Shown: one piece after another, positions 44,292 through 52,573 of the stretch | Numbering within the stretch: position 1 is the first letter of the stretch | How the letters are laid out: every line of letters begins with the position of its first letter | Assembly: GCF_927798175.1 (NCBI RefSeq) | Contig: NZ_CAKMMP010000011.1 | Coordinates: 124,001 to 188,000, forward strand | Length of the DNA stretch: 64,000 nt | Direction of reading: 5' to 3' | Source: Paenibacillus sp. JJ-223 | Lineage (GTDB): Bacteria > Bacillota > Bacilli > Paenibacillales > Paenibacillaceae | Translations under genes and position numbers: made by a program | Notes under the pieces: generated by a model | Told to the model about the DNA's origin: nothing | Database searches by the model: none | What the model saw: only the letters and a program-made list of their open reading frames with translations

Positions 44292-44630
44292 CGCTGTTTC
44301 ATCCTCCCATGACTGTATTGTAGCGAAGAACGTTCATCCCTCCGCAGAGTTTATACTTTCTTCATAAATGCGTTCTTGAATATAAGAGCAAAGGGTACGC
44401 AAAAAGAGCCCCCTGATGTCAGGACGCCCCCTCTTTTGTGGTTGACGCATGTTATCGTTATAATTCGCTCTCCAAGGACAGCGCCTTGGCCCTGATTATC
44501 GTAGCATGACTGTTTTTGTCGTGGCAAACGTTACCACAAAAAAAGCATAACTCCGAAACTCATCGTTCGGGAGTTATGCTTCCATTTCTTTTCACTGAAC
44601 TAAATTGCATTCCATGCGAGTGTGCTTCGA
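44292..44630. other. Gap between the regulator operon and pstB
   Basis: 339 bases without a gene. Besides the pst terminator it holds two further hairpin-like elements, AAAAGAG/CTCTTTT with an inner CCTGA/TCAGG (about 44401-44438) and CCAAGG/CCTTGG (about 44473-44490), and the promoter region of the response regulator, whose elements I could not fix with confidence. Confidence 0.5.
44536..44581 (-). terminator. Terminator of the pst operon
   Basis: On the minus strand AAGCATAACTCC/GGAGTTATGCTT (44543-44554 with 44570-44581) forms a perfect 12-bp stem, and a run of T follows. Confidence 0.85.
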
Positions 44631-45386
44631 TTAACCGAAACGACCCATGATGTATTCTTGCGTCAAGCGGTTGTCCGGATTCGTGAAAATATGCTCCGTA
44701 TCTCCGTGCTCAACCAGGCTGCCCAGGTAGAAGTATGCCGTAAAATCCGAAATCCGGGCTGCCTGCTGCATGTTGTGGGTAACGATGACAATGCGCAGAT
44801 CTTTCTTCAGCTCCGAAATCAACTCCTCCACTTTGCCGGTGGACACCGGATCCAGCGCAGAGGCCGGCTCGTCGAGCAGCAAAATTTGCGGGTCTACGGA
44901 CAATGCGCGTGCAATGCACAGACGCTGCTGCTGTCCGCCGGAAAGAGCCAGTGCCGAATCGTTCAGGCGATCTTTGACCTCATCCCACAGCGCCGCGCGG
45001 CGAAGGCTTTTCTCTACAACCTCATCCAGATCCTTCTTCTTTTTCATGCCGCGGTAACGCGGCCCAAACGCGATGTTGTTATAGATGGATTTATGGAAAG
45101 GGTTGGGCTTCTGCCATACCATGCCGATTTTCTGGCGGAGCTTGATCACGTCTGTTCCCGGTTCGTTCAGGTCTTTGCCATCCATCCAGATATGCCCTTC
45201 CGTACGGGAGCCGGCAATTTCGTCGTTCATTCGGTTCAAAGACCGCAAGAACGTCGATTTGCCGCAGCCGGAAGGTCCGATGAGCGCCGTTACGCTCGAT
45301 TCGGGAAATGCCAGGCTGATCTGTTTGACCGCCTGAAAATGCCCGTAATATATGCTTAACTGTTCCGTACCAAAAGGTATGGCCAT
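44631..45386 (-). CDS. pstB: Phosphate ABC transporter ATPase PstB
   Basis: A 251-residue ATPase with Walker A G-P-S-G-C-G-K-S-T, signature L-S-G-G-Q-Q-Q-R, Walker B I-L-L-L-D-E-P-A-S-A-L-D and the PstB-specific FLRSLNRMNDE. It drives high-affinity phosphate uptake with PstC and PstA and lies 12 bases after pstA. It is the last gene of the operon; phoU, often next, is absent. Confidence 0.96.
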   Translation of the reverse strand: MAIPFGTEQLSIYYGHFQAVKQISLAFPESSVTALIGPSGCGKSTFLRSLNRMNDEIAGSRTEGHIWMDGKDLNEPGTDVIKLRQKIGMVWQKPNPFHKSIYNNIAFGPRYRGMKKKKDLDEVVEKSLRRAALWDEVKDRLNDSALALSGGQQQRLCIARALSVDPQILLLDEPASALDPVSTGKVEELISELKKDLRIVIVTHNMQQAARISDFTAYFYLGSLVEHGDTEHIFTNPDNRLTQEYIMGRFG

Positions 45387-45398
45387 GTCGGTTCCTCC

Positions 45399-46292
45399 TT
45401 ATTTCGAAGCTGTCATGCGGCGGTAAACGACCCGGCCGATCCAACGAGCACTCAGATTGAACGCCAGTACGAGAAGGACAAGCACGGCCGATGCCCCTGC
45501 CGCCACTTCCTTGGAATCCGGCGCGATGCCTTCACTGTTGACTTTCCAGATGTGCACGGCGAGCGTTTCAGCCGGACGGAATGGATTGAGCGGCGATCTT
45601 GGACTCGCAGGATTCCAGTCCGTGAAGTCCAGGGGCGGGCTGCTCATGCCTGCCGTAAACATCAGCGCTGCCGCTTCGCCGAAAATTCGGCCCGAAGCCA
45701 GAATTGTACCCGTAATCAAACTCGGCAATGCCACAGGCAGCAAAATGGACGTGATGATCTTCCATTTGGACAGACCCAGCGCAAGCCCGGCTTCTTTTTG
45801 TTCCTTCGGCACGGCCCGGAAAGCTTGTTCCGTCGTCCTTACCATCAGCGGCAGGTTAAAGATGGCCAGTGCCATGGCTCCCGAAATCAGGGAAAAGCCC
45901 AGGCCGAACGTGTTAACGATCAGCAAGAGACCGAACAAACCGATCACGATCGACGGAAAAGAAGACAATACTTCCACAACGAGTCGAATGAAGTTGGTGA
46001 TTCGACCCGGTTTGGCATATTCCGCCATATAAATACCCCCGCCCCAACCGAGCGGAATGGTGATAATCAATGTCAAGACAAGCAAAAATACCGAGTTGAA
46101 CAATTGCGGGCCAATCCCTCCGCCACCCTTCAGCAGCTGAGGCGCGCTCGTCAGGAAATGCCAATCGATTTGGCCGATTCCGCGCACCAGAATGAAGGCG
46201 AGCAGTCCGAGCAGCAGAACGACGATAAATAGCGCCAATGCCACAATAACGGCTGTGGCCACTTTGTCTACCGTTTTAGCTTTCATCTTCAT
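45399..46292 (-). CDS. pstA: Phosphate ABC transporter permease PstA
   Basis: A 297-residue permease with six membrane segments, the conserved GGIYMAEYA and the loop EAGLALGLSKWKIITSILLPVALP. It overlaps pstC by 4 bases (ATGA). With PstC it forms the phosphate channel. No unusual feature. Confidence 0.95.
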   Translation of the reverse strand: MKMKAKTVDKVATAVIVALALFIVVLLLGLLAFILVRGIGQIDWHFLTSAPQLLKGGGGIGPQLFNSVFLLVLTLIITIPLGWGGGIYMAEYAKPGRITNFIRLVVEVLSSFPSIVIGLFGLLLIVNTFGLGFSLISGAMALAIFNLPLMVRTTEQAFRAVPKEQKEAGLALGLSKWKIITSILLPVALPSLITGTILASGRIFGEAAALMFTAGMSSPPLDFTDWNPASPRSPLNPFRPAETLAVHIWKVNSEGIAPDSKEVAAGASAVLVLLVLAFNLSARWIGRVVYRRMTASK

Positions 46293-47221
46293 ACGCGGTT
46301 TCTCCTTTCAAGCAAACGAACCAGCAGGACGAAGACAAACGTCATCACCAGCAGCACGAGCGCCATGCTCCACAGAGCATTGTTGTGAACCGAACCCATC
46401 GTTGTGTTACCCATGCTCAAGGTAATTACACTGGTCAGCGTAGAAGCAGACTCTAGCAAGGATGACGGAACGTGCGGCGCATTACCGATTACCATCTGAA
46501 CCGCAAGAGCTTCACCGAAAGCGCGGGCCATGCCCAAAACGACACCCGTCAGAAGCGCAGGCAGAACCGTTGGGATAATCACGCGATAGATCGTTTGCCA
46601 GCGCGTTGCCCCAAGGGCATAGGACGATTCGCGTAATCCTTTTGGCAGTGCGGACAACGCATCCGCCATGATGCTGGTTACCGTTGGCAGAATCATAACG
46701 GAAAGCACAAGACACCCTGCCGCGATTCCGATGCCGGCCCCGCCGAAGATGCTTCGCAACGCAGGAACGATGACCGTAAGACCGATAAAGCCGTATACAA
46801 CGGAAGGAATGCCAGACAACAGCTCGATGGCCGGCTGCAATATCTTTTTCCCTTTGCCCGGCACGATTTCCGTCATGAACAAAGCCGCACAAAGGCTGAG
46901 CGGACTTGCAATCAGTGCCGCAAGCAGCGTCGTCGTAAACGACCCGGTAATGAACGGCAGTGCCCCGTAGGATGCAGGTTCAGTGGTCGGGCTCCATGTT
47001 TTGCCGAATAAAAACTCGCTCAGACTTACGCCATCCTTGAAGAAAGTCATCAAACCTTTGGATGCGACAAAATATACGATAGAAAACATGACAACGATCA
47101 GAAAAACGACACAGATCGACGTATATATGCGTCCCGTCCATTCTTCCCAGTAATGTTTCTCTCTCAAGGGCCGACCCGGTTTAATGCTTTTCACTGCCGT
47201 TCCCCTTTCGGTCTGTTCCAT
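46289..47221 (-). CDS. pstC: Phosphate ABC transporter permease PstC
   Basis: A 310-residue permease with a cytoplasmic N-terminus of about 35 residues, six membrane segments, FLFGKTWSP in the first outer loop, G-I-P-S-V-V-Y-G-F-I and the coupling loop RESSYALGATRWQTIYRVIIP. It follows pstS after a stem-loop in the gap. Confidence 0.95.
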   Translation of the reverse strand: MEQTERGTAVKSIKPGRPLREKHYWEEWTGRIYTSICVVFLIVVMFSIVYFVASKGLMTFFKDGVSLSEFLFGKTWSPTTEPASYGALPFITGSFTTTLLAALIASPLSLCAALFMTEIVPGKGKKILQPAIELLSGIPSVVYGFIGLTVIVPALRSIFGGAGIGIAAGCLVLSVMILPTVTSIMADALSALPKGLRESSYALGATRWQTIYRVIIPTVLPALLTGVVLGMARAFGEALAVQMVIGNAPHVPSSLLESASTLTSVITLSMGNTTMGSVHNNALWSMALVLLVMTFVFVLLVRLLERRNRV

Positions 47222-47288
47222 AAACTACCATCCTTCTATAATTGGTTTGGGTACAAATATTGGGAAAACATCGGAGCAAACCGCGCAA

Positions 47289-47313
47289 AGAGGCAGGACC
47301 ATAGTCCGCCTCT
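47289..47313 (-). terminator. Stem-loop between pstS and pstC
   Basis: AGAGGC-A-GGAC / GTCC-GCCTCT with a 4-base loop (47289-47313): ten pairs with one bulge, no long U-tract. It probably attenuates transcription or stabilises the pstS 3' end. Confidence 0.65.
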
Positions 47314-47338
47314 CTCGCTGTATGCGTAGGTTCAAAGA

Positions 47339-48277
47339 TTATTGAGTGACGTTGCCTGCTGCATCGCGTTTAACTTTCATGCCGGATACCGGAATGTAAC
47401 CCAGCTCCTTAACGTCGTTTTGTTGAATTTCGTCGCTCAGCATGTAGTCCAGGAACGCTTTCGTTGCTGCATCAGGCTCGCCTTTAGTGTACATGTGCTG
47501 GTAAGCCCACACTGGATAAGTTCCTGCTTCCACGTTTTCAACCGTCGGCTCAACGCCTTCGTATTTCAAAACTTGCAGGCTGTCATCCAGGTAAGACAGC
47601 GCCAAGTAACCAATTGCGCCTGGTGTTTCGGCTACGAGCTTTTTAACCGTACCGGAGGAATCTTCTTGGATCGAACCTTGGATGTCTTCCACTTTGGTAC
47701 CCAGCGCAAAGTTTTCGAATGTTGCGCGTGTACCCGAGCTGCTTGGACGGTTAACGATCACGATCGCTTGATCCGCACCGCCAACATCTTTCCAGTTCGT
47801 GATTTTGCCGGAGAAAATGTCGATCAGCTGCTGCTTTGTCAGGTCGGTCACGCCAGCGTCTTTGTTGCTTACTGGTGCGATGGCCACGACAGCCACTTGA
47901 TGGTCGATCAATTCTTTGGCTTTTGCTTCGTCTTCGAGTTTCTCTTCGGCAAATACGTCGGAGTTCCCGATTGTGGCTTGGCCTTCGGAAACTTGAGTCA
48001 AACCAGTACCGCTGCCGCCGCCTTGCACTTGAACCGTTACGTTTTTATATTCGTCAACTGCCATAAACTTCTGTCCAGCTTGCTCTACCAGTGGTTGCAA
48101 AGCAGTCGATCCGACAGCAAGGATGTTTCCGCTCACTTGCTCCGTAGCGGGTTCTCCTGTCGATCCGGAACCATTGCTTGCAGTATCATCTGTCGCAGCA
48201 TTTTTGTTCGATCCGCATGCAGCAAGCACCAGTACGAACGTTAAGGTCATCAGAATAAACGGCAACTTTTTAAACAT
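47339..48277 (-). CDS. pstS: Phosphate-binding lipoprotein PstS
   Basis: A 312-residue lipoprotein with lipobox L-A-A-C at residues 18-21. Phosphate-site motifs are present: G-S-T-A-L-Q-P-L, Q-G-G-G-S-G-T-G, G-N-S-D and N-R-P-S-S-S-G-T-R-A-T-F. It captures phosphate for PstCAB. The ATG at 48277 is chosen, with GGGGGAGG 11 bases upstream; the frame opens at 48298 within that site. PhoP-type boxes precede it. Confidence 0.95.
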   Translation of the reverse strand: MFKKLPFILMTLTFVLVLAACGSNKNAATDDTASNGSGSTGEPATEQVSGNILAVGSTALQPLVEQAGQKFMAVDEYKNVTVQVQGGGSGTGLTQVSEGQATIGNSDVFAEEKLEDEAKAKELIDHQVAVVAIAPVSNKDAGVTDLTKQQLIDIFSGKITNWKDVGGADQAIVIVNRPSSSGTRATFENFALGTKVEDIQGSIQEDSSGTVKKLVAETPGAIGYLALSYLDDSLQVLKYEGVEPTVENVEAGTYPVWAYQHMYTKGEPDAATKAFLDYMLSDEIQQNDVKELGYIPVSGMKVKRDAAGNVTQ

Positions 48278-48349
48278 AGTTTTGTTTTCCTCCCCCAATG
48301 TAGTGATGGCGATTTGCGATTTTTTTTGTTCACCATCAACTCTGTTCTT

Positions 48350-48403
48350 ATTGTAGTTTCGCTATGTCATCCCTAAATCAATGTTTTGTAAACGCAGTGT
48401 TAA
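48350..48403 (-). promoter_or_regulatory. PhoP (PHO) boxes and -10 element of the pst operon
   Basis: On the minus strand TTAACA (48398-48403), TTTACA (48387-48392) and TTGATT (48376-48381) each separated by 5 bases, then a fourth, poorer TGACAT (48364-48369) after 6, then the -10 TACAAT (48350-48355). Direct TT(A/T/C)A(C/T)A repeats with 5-base spacing are the PhoP-binding pattern of Bacilli. No -35 box is needed in such promoters. Confidence 0.85.
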
Positions 48404-48638
48404 AAATATGGGCGGTGGTTTCGAAACATCGTAAATGAATTCCCTTCTCGGAGCAGTCGCTCCGGAAACGAACGTTGCTCCAATCGCTGTTGCTTCCGAA
48501 TTTTTTGATTATATGATCAATGGTTAAAATACGGCCGCAAAGGCGAACGCTCTCGCTCTCCGCATTCATTCATCCTCTACACTACTTAGTTGCTTAGTTT
48601 TTCACTAAAAATCTCCCCACGCCTGGGGATGCAAAAAA

Positions 48639-48663
48639 AGGCCAGTCGTATTTGGACTGGCCT
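48639..48663 (-). terminator. Second hairpin downstream of arsB
   Basis: AGGCCAGTC (48639-48647) with GACTGGCCT (48655-48663), a perfect 9-bp stem with a 7-base loop. Seven A precede it on the plus strand, so it terminates leftward transcription. It backs up the hairpin nearer arsB and insulates pstS. The remaining gap from 48404 to 48638 shows nothing else. Confidence 0.75.
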
Positions 48664-48764
48664 AATGATGAATGATGCAGATCTATGGAATGGAATACTT
48701 CTATTAATAGAAGTAAGCTATATGGGAAATGCAGCAGATTGCGACACATTGCTTTAACATATCG

Positions 48765-48817
48765 AAAAAAGCCGTCTCATGTCGAGTTCAAGACCCGTGC
48801 ATGAGTACGGCTTTTCG
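48765..48817 (-). terminator. Terminator of arsB
   Basis: AAAAAAGCCGT-CATG and CATGAG-ACGGCTTTT (48765-48781 with 48800-48815) form a long stem with small mismatches and a T-run on the minus strand, about 45 bases after the arsB stop. Confidence 0.8.
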
Positions 48818-48861
48818 TAAACATGTTTACATAAACGGCAGTTCCATTCGAGCCCCGCCGG

Positions 48862-50154
48862 CTAACCAATCAACCACAGCCATAACGCCAACCCTGCCAA
48901 CGTAGCAAGTAATGTAGGAACGGTTAAAATGATGCCTGCTTTGAAATAATATCCCCAAGTAATTTTGACACCCTTGCGAGATAAGACATGCAGCCACAAC
49001 AGCGTGGCGAGCGATCCGATCGGCGTCATTTTCGGTCCGAGATCCGAACCGATCACATTGGCGTAAATCATAGCCTCACGTACGACACCCTCGGCCTGCG
49101 TCCCGTGAATGGCCAACGCATTGATCAACACCGTCGGCAAATTGTTCATTACGGAAGAGAGCACCGCTGCAATCATACCCATGCCGAGCGAGGCGGCCAA
49201 CACGCCATGTTTGGCAATGGCATCAAGCCATTCGCTCAAATGGTCCGTCAGCCCGGCGTTACGCAATCCATACACGACGATGTACATGCCGATGGAAAAA
49301 ATGACGATCGACCACGGCGCTTCCCGCACGACCCGTTTCAGGTTAACCGCATCACTTCGGCGAGCCAGCAAAGCGAAAACCAGAGCAACCGCCCCAACGA
49401 TGGCCGATACCGGGATGGGCAGCACTTCGCTGGACGCATACGCAGCGAGCAGCAATCCGAGCATGTACCAGGATATGCGGAACATCCGCGGATCCCGGAT
49501 CGCTTCCCTTGGATCACGCGCTGACGCATAATCATAGCGAGCCGGTATGCTTTTGCGATAAAACAAATACAACATGCCGGTACTGGCCCCAAGCGAAATG
49601 AAATTGGGCACCATCATGCGCGCAGCATAATCGACAAACGTAATGCCAAAATAATCGGCCGATACGATATTGACCAAATTGCTGACGATTAACGGCAGCG
49701 AAGTCGTATCCGCAATGAAGCCGCTGGCCATGACAAAGGCCAAAACCATCCGTTCATCCAATTTCAGCGCCCTTACCATCGCAAGCACAATCGGCGTTAG
49801 AATGAGAGCGGCCCCGTCATTGGCGAACAGTGCCGATACCAAGGCCCCCAGCATAATGGAATAAATGAATAACTTTCTCCCGTTTCCCCTCGCAAGCTTT
49901 GCCATATGAAGGGCAGCCCATTCGAAAAATCCGGTCTCATCCAGAATGAGCGAAATGATAATAATGCCGATAAAGGCAAGCGTTGCATTCCATACAATGG
50001 ATGCCACATCCACGGCATCACTCAGACTTACCACTCCGCAGAGAAGGGCGAGCAGCGCTCCTCCCGAGGCAGACCAACCGATGCCAAGCCCTCGCGGCTG
50101 CCAAATGACCAAGGCGATGGTAAGCACAAAAATAAGTATTGCAATCATCGTCAT
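48862..50154 (-). CDS. arsB: Arsenite efflux permease ArsB
   Basis: A 430-residue integral membrane protein with ten or more hydrophobic segments. It matches ArsB: W-Q-P-R-G-L near the start, NATLAFIGIIIISLILDETGFFEW (split), A-N-D-G-A-A-L-I-L-T-P-I and the C-terminal GSDLGPKMTPIGSLATLLWL. It exports arsenite and antimonite, using the proton gradient. No arsR or arsC lies next to it. The ATG at 50154 is preferred; the earlier GTG at 50166 lies inside the ribosome site. Confidence 0.92.
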   Translation of the reverse strand: MTMIAILIFVLTIALVIWQPRGLGIGWSASGGALLALLCGVVSLSDAVDVASIVWNATLAFIGIIIISLILDETGFFEWAALHMAKLARGNGRKLFIYSIMLGALVSALFANDGAALILTPIVLAMVRALKLDERMVLAFVMASGFIADTTSLPLIVSNLVNIVSADYFGITFVDYAARMMVPNFISLGASTGMLYLFYRKSIPARYDYASARDPREAIRDPRMFRISWYMLGLLLAAYASSEVLPIPVSAIVGAVALVFALLARRSDAVNLKRVVREAPWSIVIFSIGMYIVVYGLRNAGLTDHLSEWLDAIAKHGVLAASLGMGMIAAVLSSVMNNLPTVLINALAIHGTQAEGVVREAMIYANVIGSDLGPKMTPIGSLATLLWLHVLSRKGVKITWGYYFKAGIILTVPTLLATLAGLALWLWLIG

Positions 50155-50244
50155 AATGTCCCCCACGCCACAAATAGCCGTATCCTAGTTAGGTAAGCAT
50201 TGCCCAACGATCTATTTATACAGGGCGACAGGGGCAGATGTCCA

Positions 50245-52338
50245 TTATTTTTTCGTAGGATTCTCGCTCTTCGGTGCATCTTCCACCATCTTGAACATGC
50301 CGAGCAGACCTTGCAGTTGTTCCGCCATACTGTTCAAATGAGCCGAGGATGACGCAATCTCCTCCACCGAAGCAAGCTGTTCCTCGGAGGAAGCCGATAC
50401 GGATTCCGTATTTGCCGCCGCTTCTTGCGTAATGCCCGATATATCTTTCATAGCTTTGGCGACGTCAGCCGCTCCTGCCTCCAGCTGCTGCGTTTGCCCG
50501 GATAGGCCATCCAGCGTATGGGCTGCTTCCACCACGGCTTCGCGAATTTGCGCAAAGGACTGACCGGAAGCATTCACTGCCTCAATGCCATCTCCAACCC
50601 GATTCTGCGCTGCCTCCATCGCCTTGAGAGCTGCGTCCATATCGAGACGGATGTTGTTTACGAGCTCACCGATCTGGGCTGCAGAGCTTCCGGATTCCTC
50701 CGCCAGCTTCCTTACTTCGCCCGCCACAACGGCGAACCCACGCCCGGCATCTCCTGCTCTGGCTGCTTCGATGGAAGCATTCAGCGCCAGCAGGTTCGTT
50801 TGTTTGGAGATGGTCGCAATGACATCGACCATGCTGCCGATTTCGATGGAGCGGGTATTCAAGGATTGAACGACCTCTGCCAGCTGCTCCACCGTTTCCT
50901 GAATGCTGTTCATCTGCTGCATCGCCTGGCTTGCGGCCGCATTGCCCTCCGCAGCCGCTCCGGACGTGTTTTTCATGTTTTCCGTGATGGATTGAACATG
51001 CTCGGACATGATCCGCACTTCTTCGGCCATGCTGCCCATCTGTGTTGTTCCGTCTGCCACTCGTCTGACCTGCTGCTCAGCACCCTCCGCAAGCTCCTGA
51101 ATGGCAAGCGTGGAATGCTCGATCGCTTTAGTGGTTTGTTCTGCGCTTGCCGACAATTCCTGGGAAGAAGCCGATACCTGTTCAGCCGTCTCCTGTACGC
51201 CCAATATCATCATGCGCAAGTTATCCACCATTCGTTCGAAGTACTTTGCGAGATCACCGATTTCGTCTTTGCGCGCGGTGTCCATTTTCACCGTCAAATC
51301 ACCCTTGCTAACCGCTCTCGCGGTTTCCTGCAGGCGTTTAATTGGCCGCAGCAGCGCACGCGTGAACAAAATAATGAAGATCAATGCAAGCACTGTGGCC
51401 GCAAGAACTACAATGAGTGTTGCCAGGCGAATATCCTTGCTAGCATCATTGATTTCGCTTTTATACATCGTCCCGCCAATTTTCCAGCCGGTTTCCGGGT
51501 TTGTCGAAAAGACCAGATGTTTATCGTCACCATTGTGCGTGTAGTCAAAGCTGCCGTCTGCCGATGCATACAGCGGGTCCAGCTCCGTCCCTTCCACTTT
51601 GGAACCCGCCTCCACATCCGGAGATACGATGTAGTTTTTCTCGCCATCCAGAATGATGATATAACCTTCTTTTCCAATCTTCATCGATGCCAATTCCTGC
51701 AGGTTCGTCAAGTTCAGAGACAGGCCGACGACGCCGGATTGATCCTTAAGCGTTCTTGAAACGAAAACCACCGCAACCCCATCCGTATTTTTGGATACGG
51801 GTGAAATCACTGTTGTCCCCTGTTTTTCCATGGCAAGCTTGTACCATTCTCTCTCACGCGGATCGTATGCCGACCCTTGCGCGCTGCCTGTCGTCTCTTT
51901 CCCGCGAACCATGACGCCATCTTTCGTGCCCACGAAAATATTCAGCGTTTCCGGATGCAATTTCAAATATTGCTCCAGCCTGGCCGTCAGTTCAGGACTC
52001 TCGTCCTGGCCCTTGACCATTTCAACCCCAACGGTGTCGGCAAAATAGTTGATGTCGTTTTTCTTAGCGCTCACCTGGTCGTCGATCATCGAATTGGTGG
52101 TAATCACGTTTTGCCTGGCACTATCCATCAATTGCGTTTCCACGGTGCGGTCTGCAATCGTCAAGGTCATGAATCCAACGGCCTGACTGGGAAGAATCAG
52201 TACGATCAGGAACGAAAGCAATACCTTGGTACGTATGTTCCAGAACGAGCCTTTTTTCTTTTTGTTTGTTTTCTTTTTCTGTTTGGATGCTCCGACTGCA
52301 GCAGTTTGCTGCTGTCCATTTCCAAGAGAATTACCCAT
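50245..52338 (-). CDS. Methyl-accepting chemotaxis protein (dCache type)
   Basis: A 697-residue chemoreceptor. An unusual Lys-rich cytoplasmic head of about 33 residues precedes membrane segment 1 (about 35-58). The extracellular double-Cache sensor (about 60-300) has the SPVSKNTDGVAVVFVSRTL and GYIIILDGEKNYIVSPD patterns. Segment 2 at about 305-327, HAMP, and a long signalling domain with the conserved hairpin tip (QTNLLALNASIEAARAGDAG, R-G-F-A-V-V-A-G-E-V-R-K-L-A-E-E-S) follow. It resembles B. subtilis McpB/TlpB. AGAGGGGGAG precedes the ATG. A sigma-D-like promoter lies upstream. Confidence 0.95.
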   Translation of the reverse strand: MGNSLGNGQQQTAAVGASKQKKKTNKKKKGSFWNIRTKVLLSFLIVLILPSQAVGFMTLTIADRTVETQLMDSARQNVITTNSMIDDQVSAKKNDINYFADTVGVEMVKGQDESPELTARLEQYLKLHPETLNIFVGTKDGVMVRGKETTGSAQGSAYDPREREWYKLAMEKQGTTVISPVSKNTDGVAVVFVSRTLKDQSGVVGLSLNLTNLQELASMKIGKEGYIIILDGEKNYIVSPDVEAGSKVEGTELDPLYASADGSFDYTHNGDDKHLVFSTNPETGWKIGGTMYKSEINDASKDIRLATLIVVLAATVLALIFIILFTRALLRPIKRLQETARAVSKGDLTVKMDTARKDEIGDLAKYFERMVDNLRMMILGVQETAEQVSASSQELSASAEQTTKAIEHSTLAIQELAEGAEQQVRRVADGTTQMGSMAEEVRIMSEHVQSITENMKNTSGAAAEGNAAASQAMQQMNSIQETVEQLAEVVQSLNTRSIEIGSMVDVIATISKQTNLLALNASIEAARAGDAGRGFAVVAGEVRKLAEESGSSAAQIGELVNNIRLDMDAALKAMEAAQNRVGDGIEAVNASGQSFAQIREAVVEAAHTLDGLSGQTQQLEAGAADVAKAMKDISGITQEAAANTESVSASSEEQLASVEEIASSSAHLNSMAEQLQGLLGMFKMVEDAPKSENPTKK

Positions 52339-52445
52339 GAAGCCTCTCCCCCTCTTAAATATGACTTTTCTCTATTTATGTAAGTCCCTCTCCATCAACC
52401 TGCGATATCAGACCATGGCTAGAAGCCATTAAGATCGATATATGT

Positions 52446-52459
52446 ATAGGTCTACCTAT
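52446..52459. repeat. Palindrome in the chemoreceptor leader
   Basis: ATAGGT-CT-ACCTAT is a perfect 6-bp inverted repeat; CGATATA on one side and TATATCG on the other extend it to 13 pairs with a 3-base bulge. It overlaps or follows the start region of the chemoreceptor transcript, so it may be an operator or a hairpin. Confidence 0.45.
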
Positions 52460-52460
52460 T

Positions 52461-52488
52461 ATATCGGTTAAATCCCCTTAATTCTTTG
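52461..52488 (-). promoter_or_regulatory. Candidate sigma-D promoter of the chemoreceptor gene
   Basis: On the minus strand ACCGATAT (52461-52468) matches the motility sigma factor -10 GCCGATAT at 7 of 8 positions; CAAA (52485-52488) 16 bases upstream resembles the -35 TAAA. It would suit a chemotaxis gene. The same bases also contain a TATAAT hexamer, so a sigma-A reading cannot be excluded. Confidence 0.4.
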
Positions 52489-52573
52489 GGCACATTCATG
52501 ATATACATCAACGCGAAAAAGCCACTTCGCAATAATGAAGTGACCGGTTATTTTTAGCCAAAAAGTTGCCATT

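Noticed and set aside
50518..51759. Plus-strand open frame of 413 codons with Cys/His-rich translation
   Set aside because: Antisense to the chemoreceptor signalling domain; composition is an artefact of that gene's codons.
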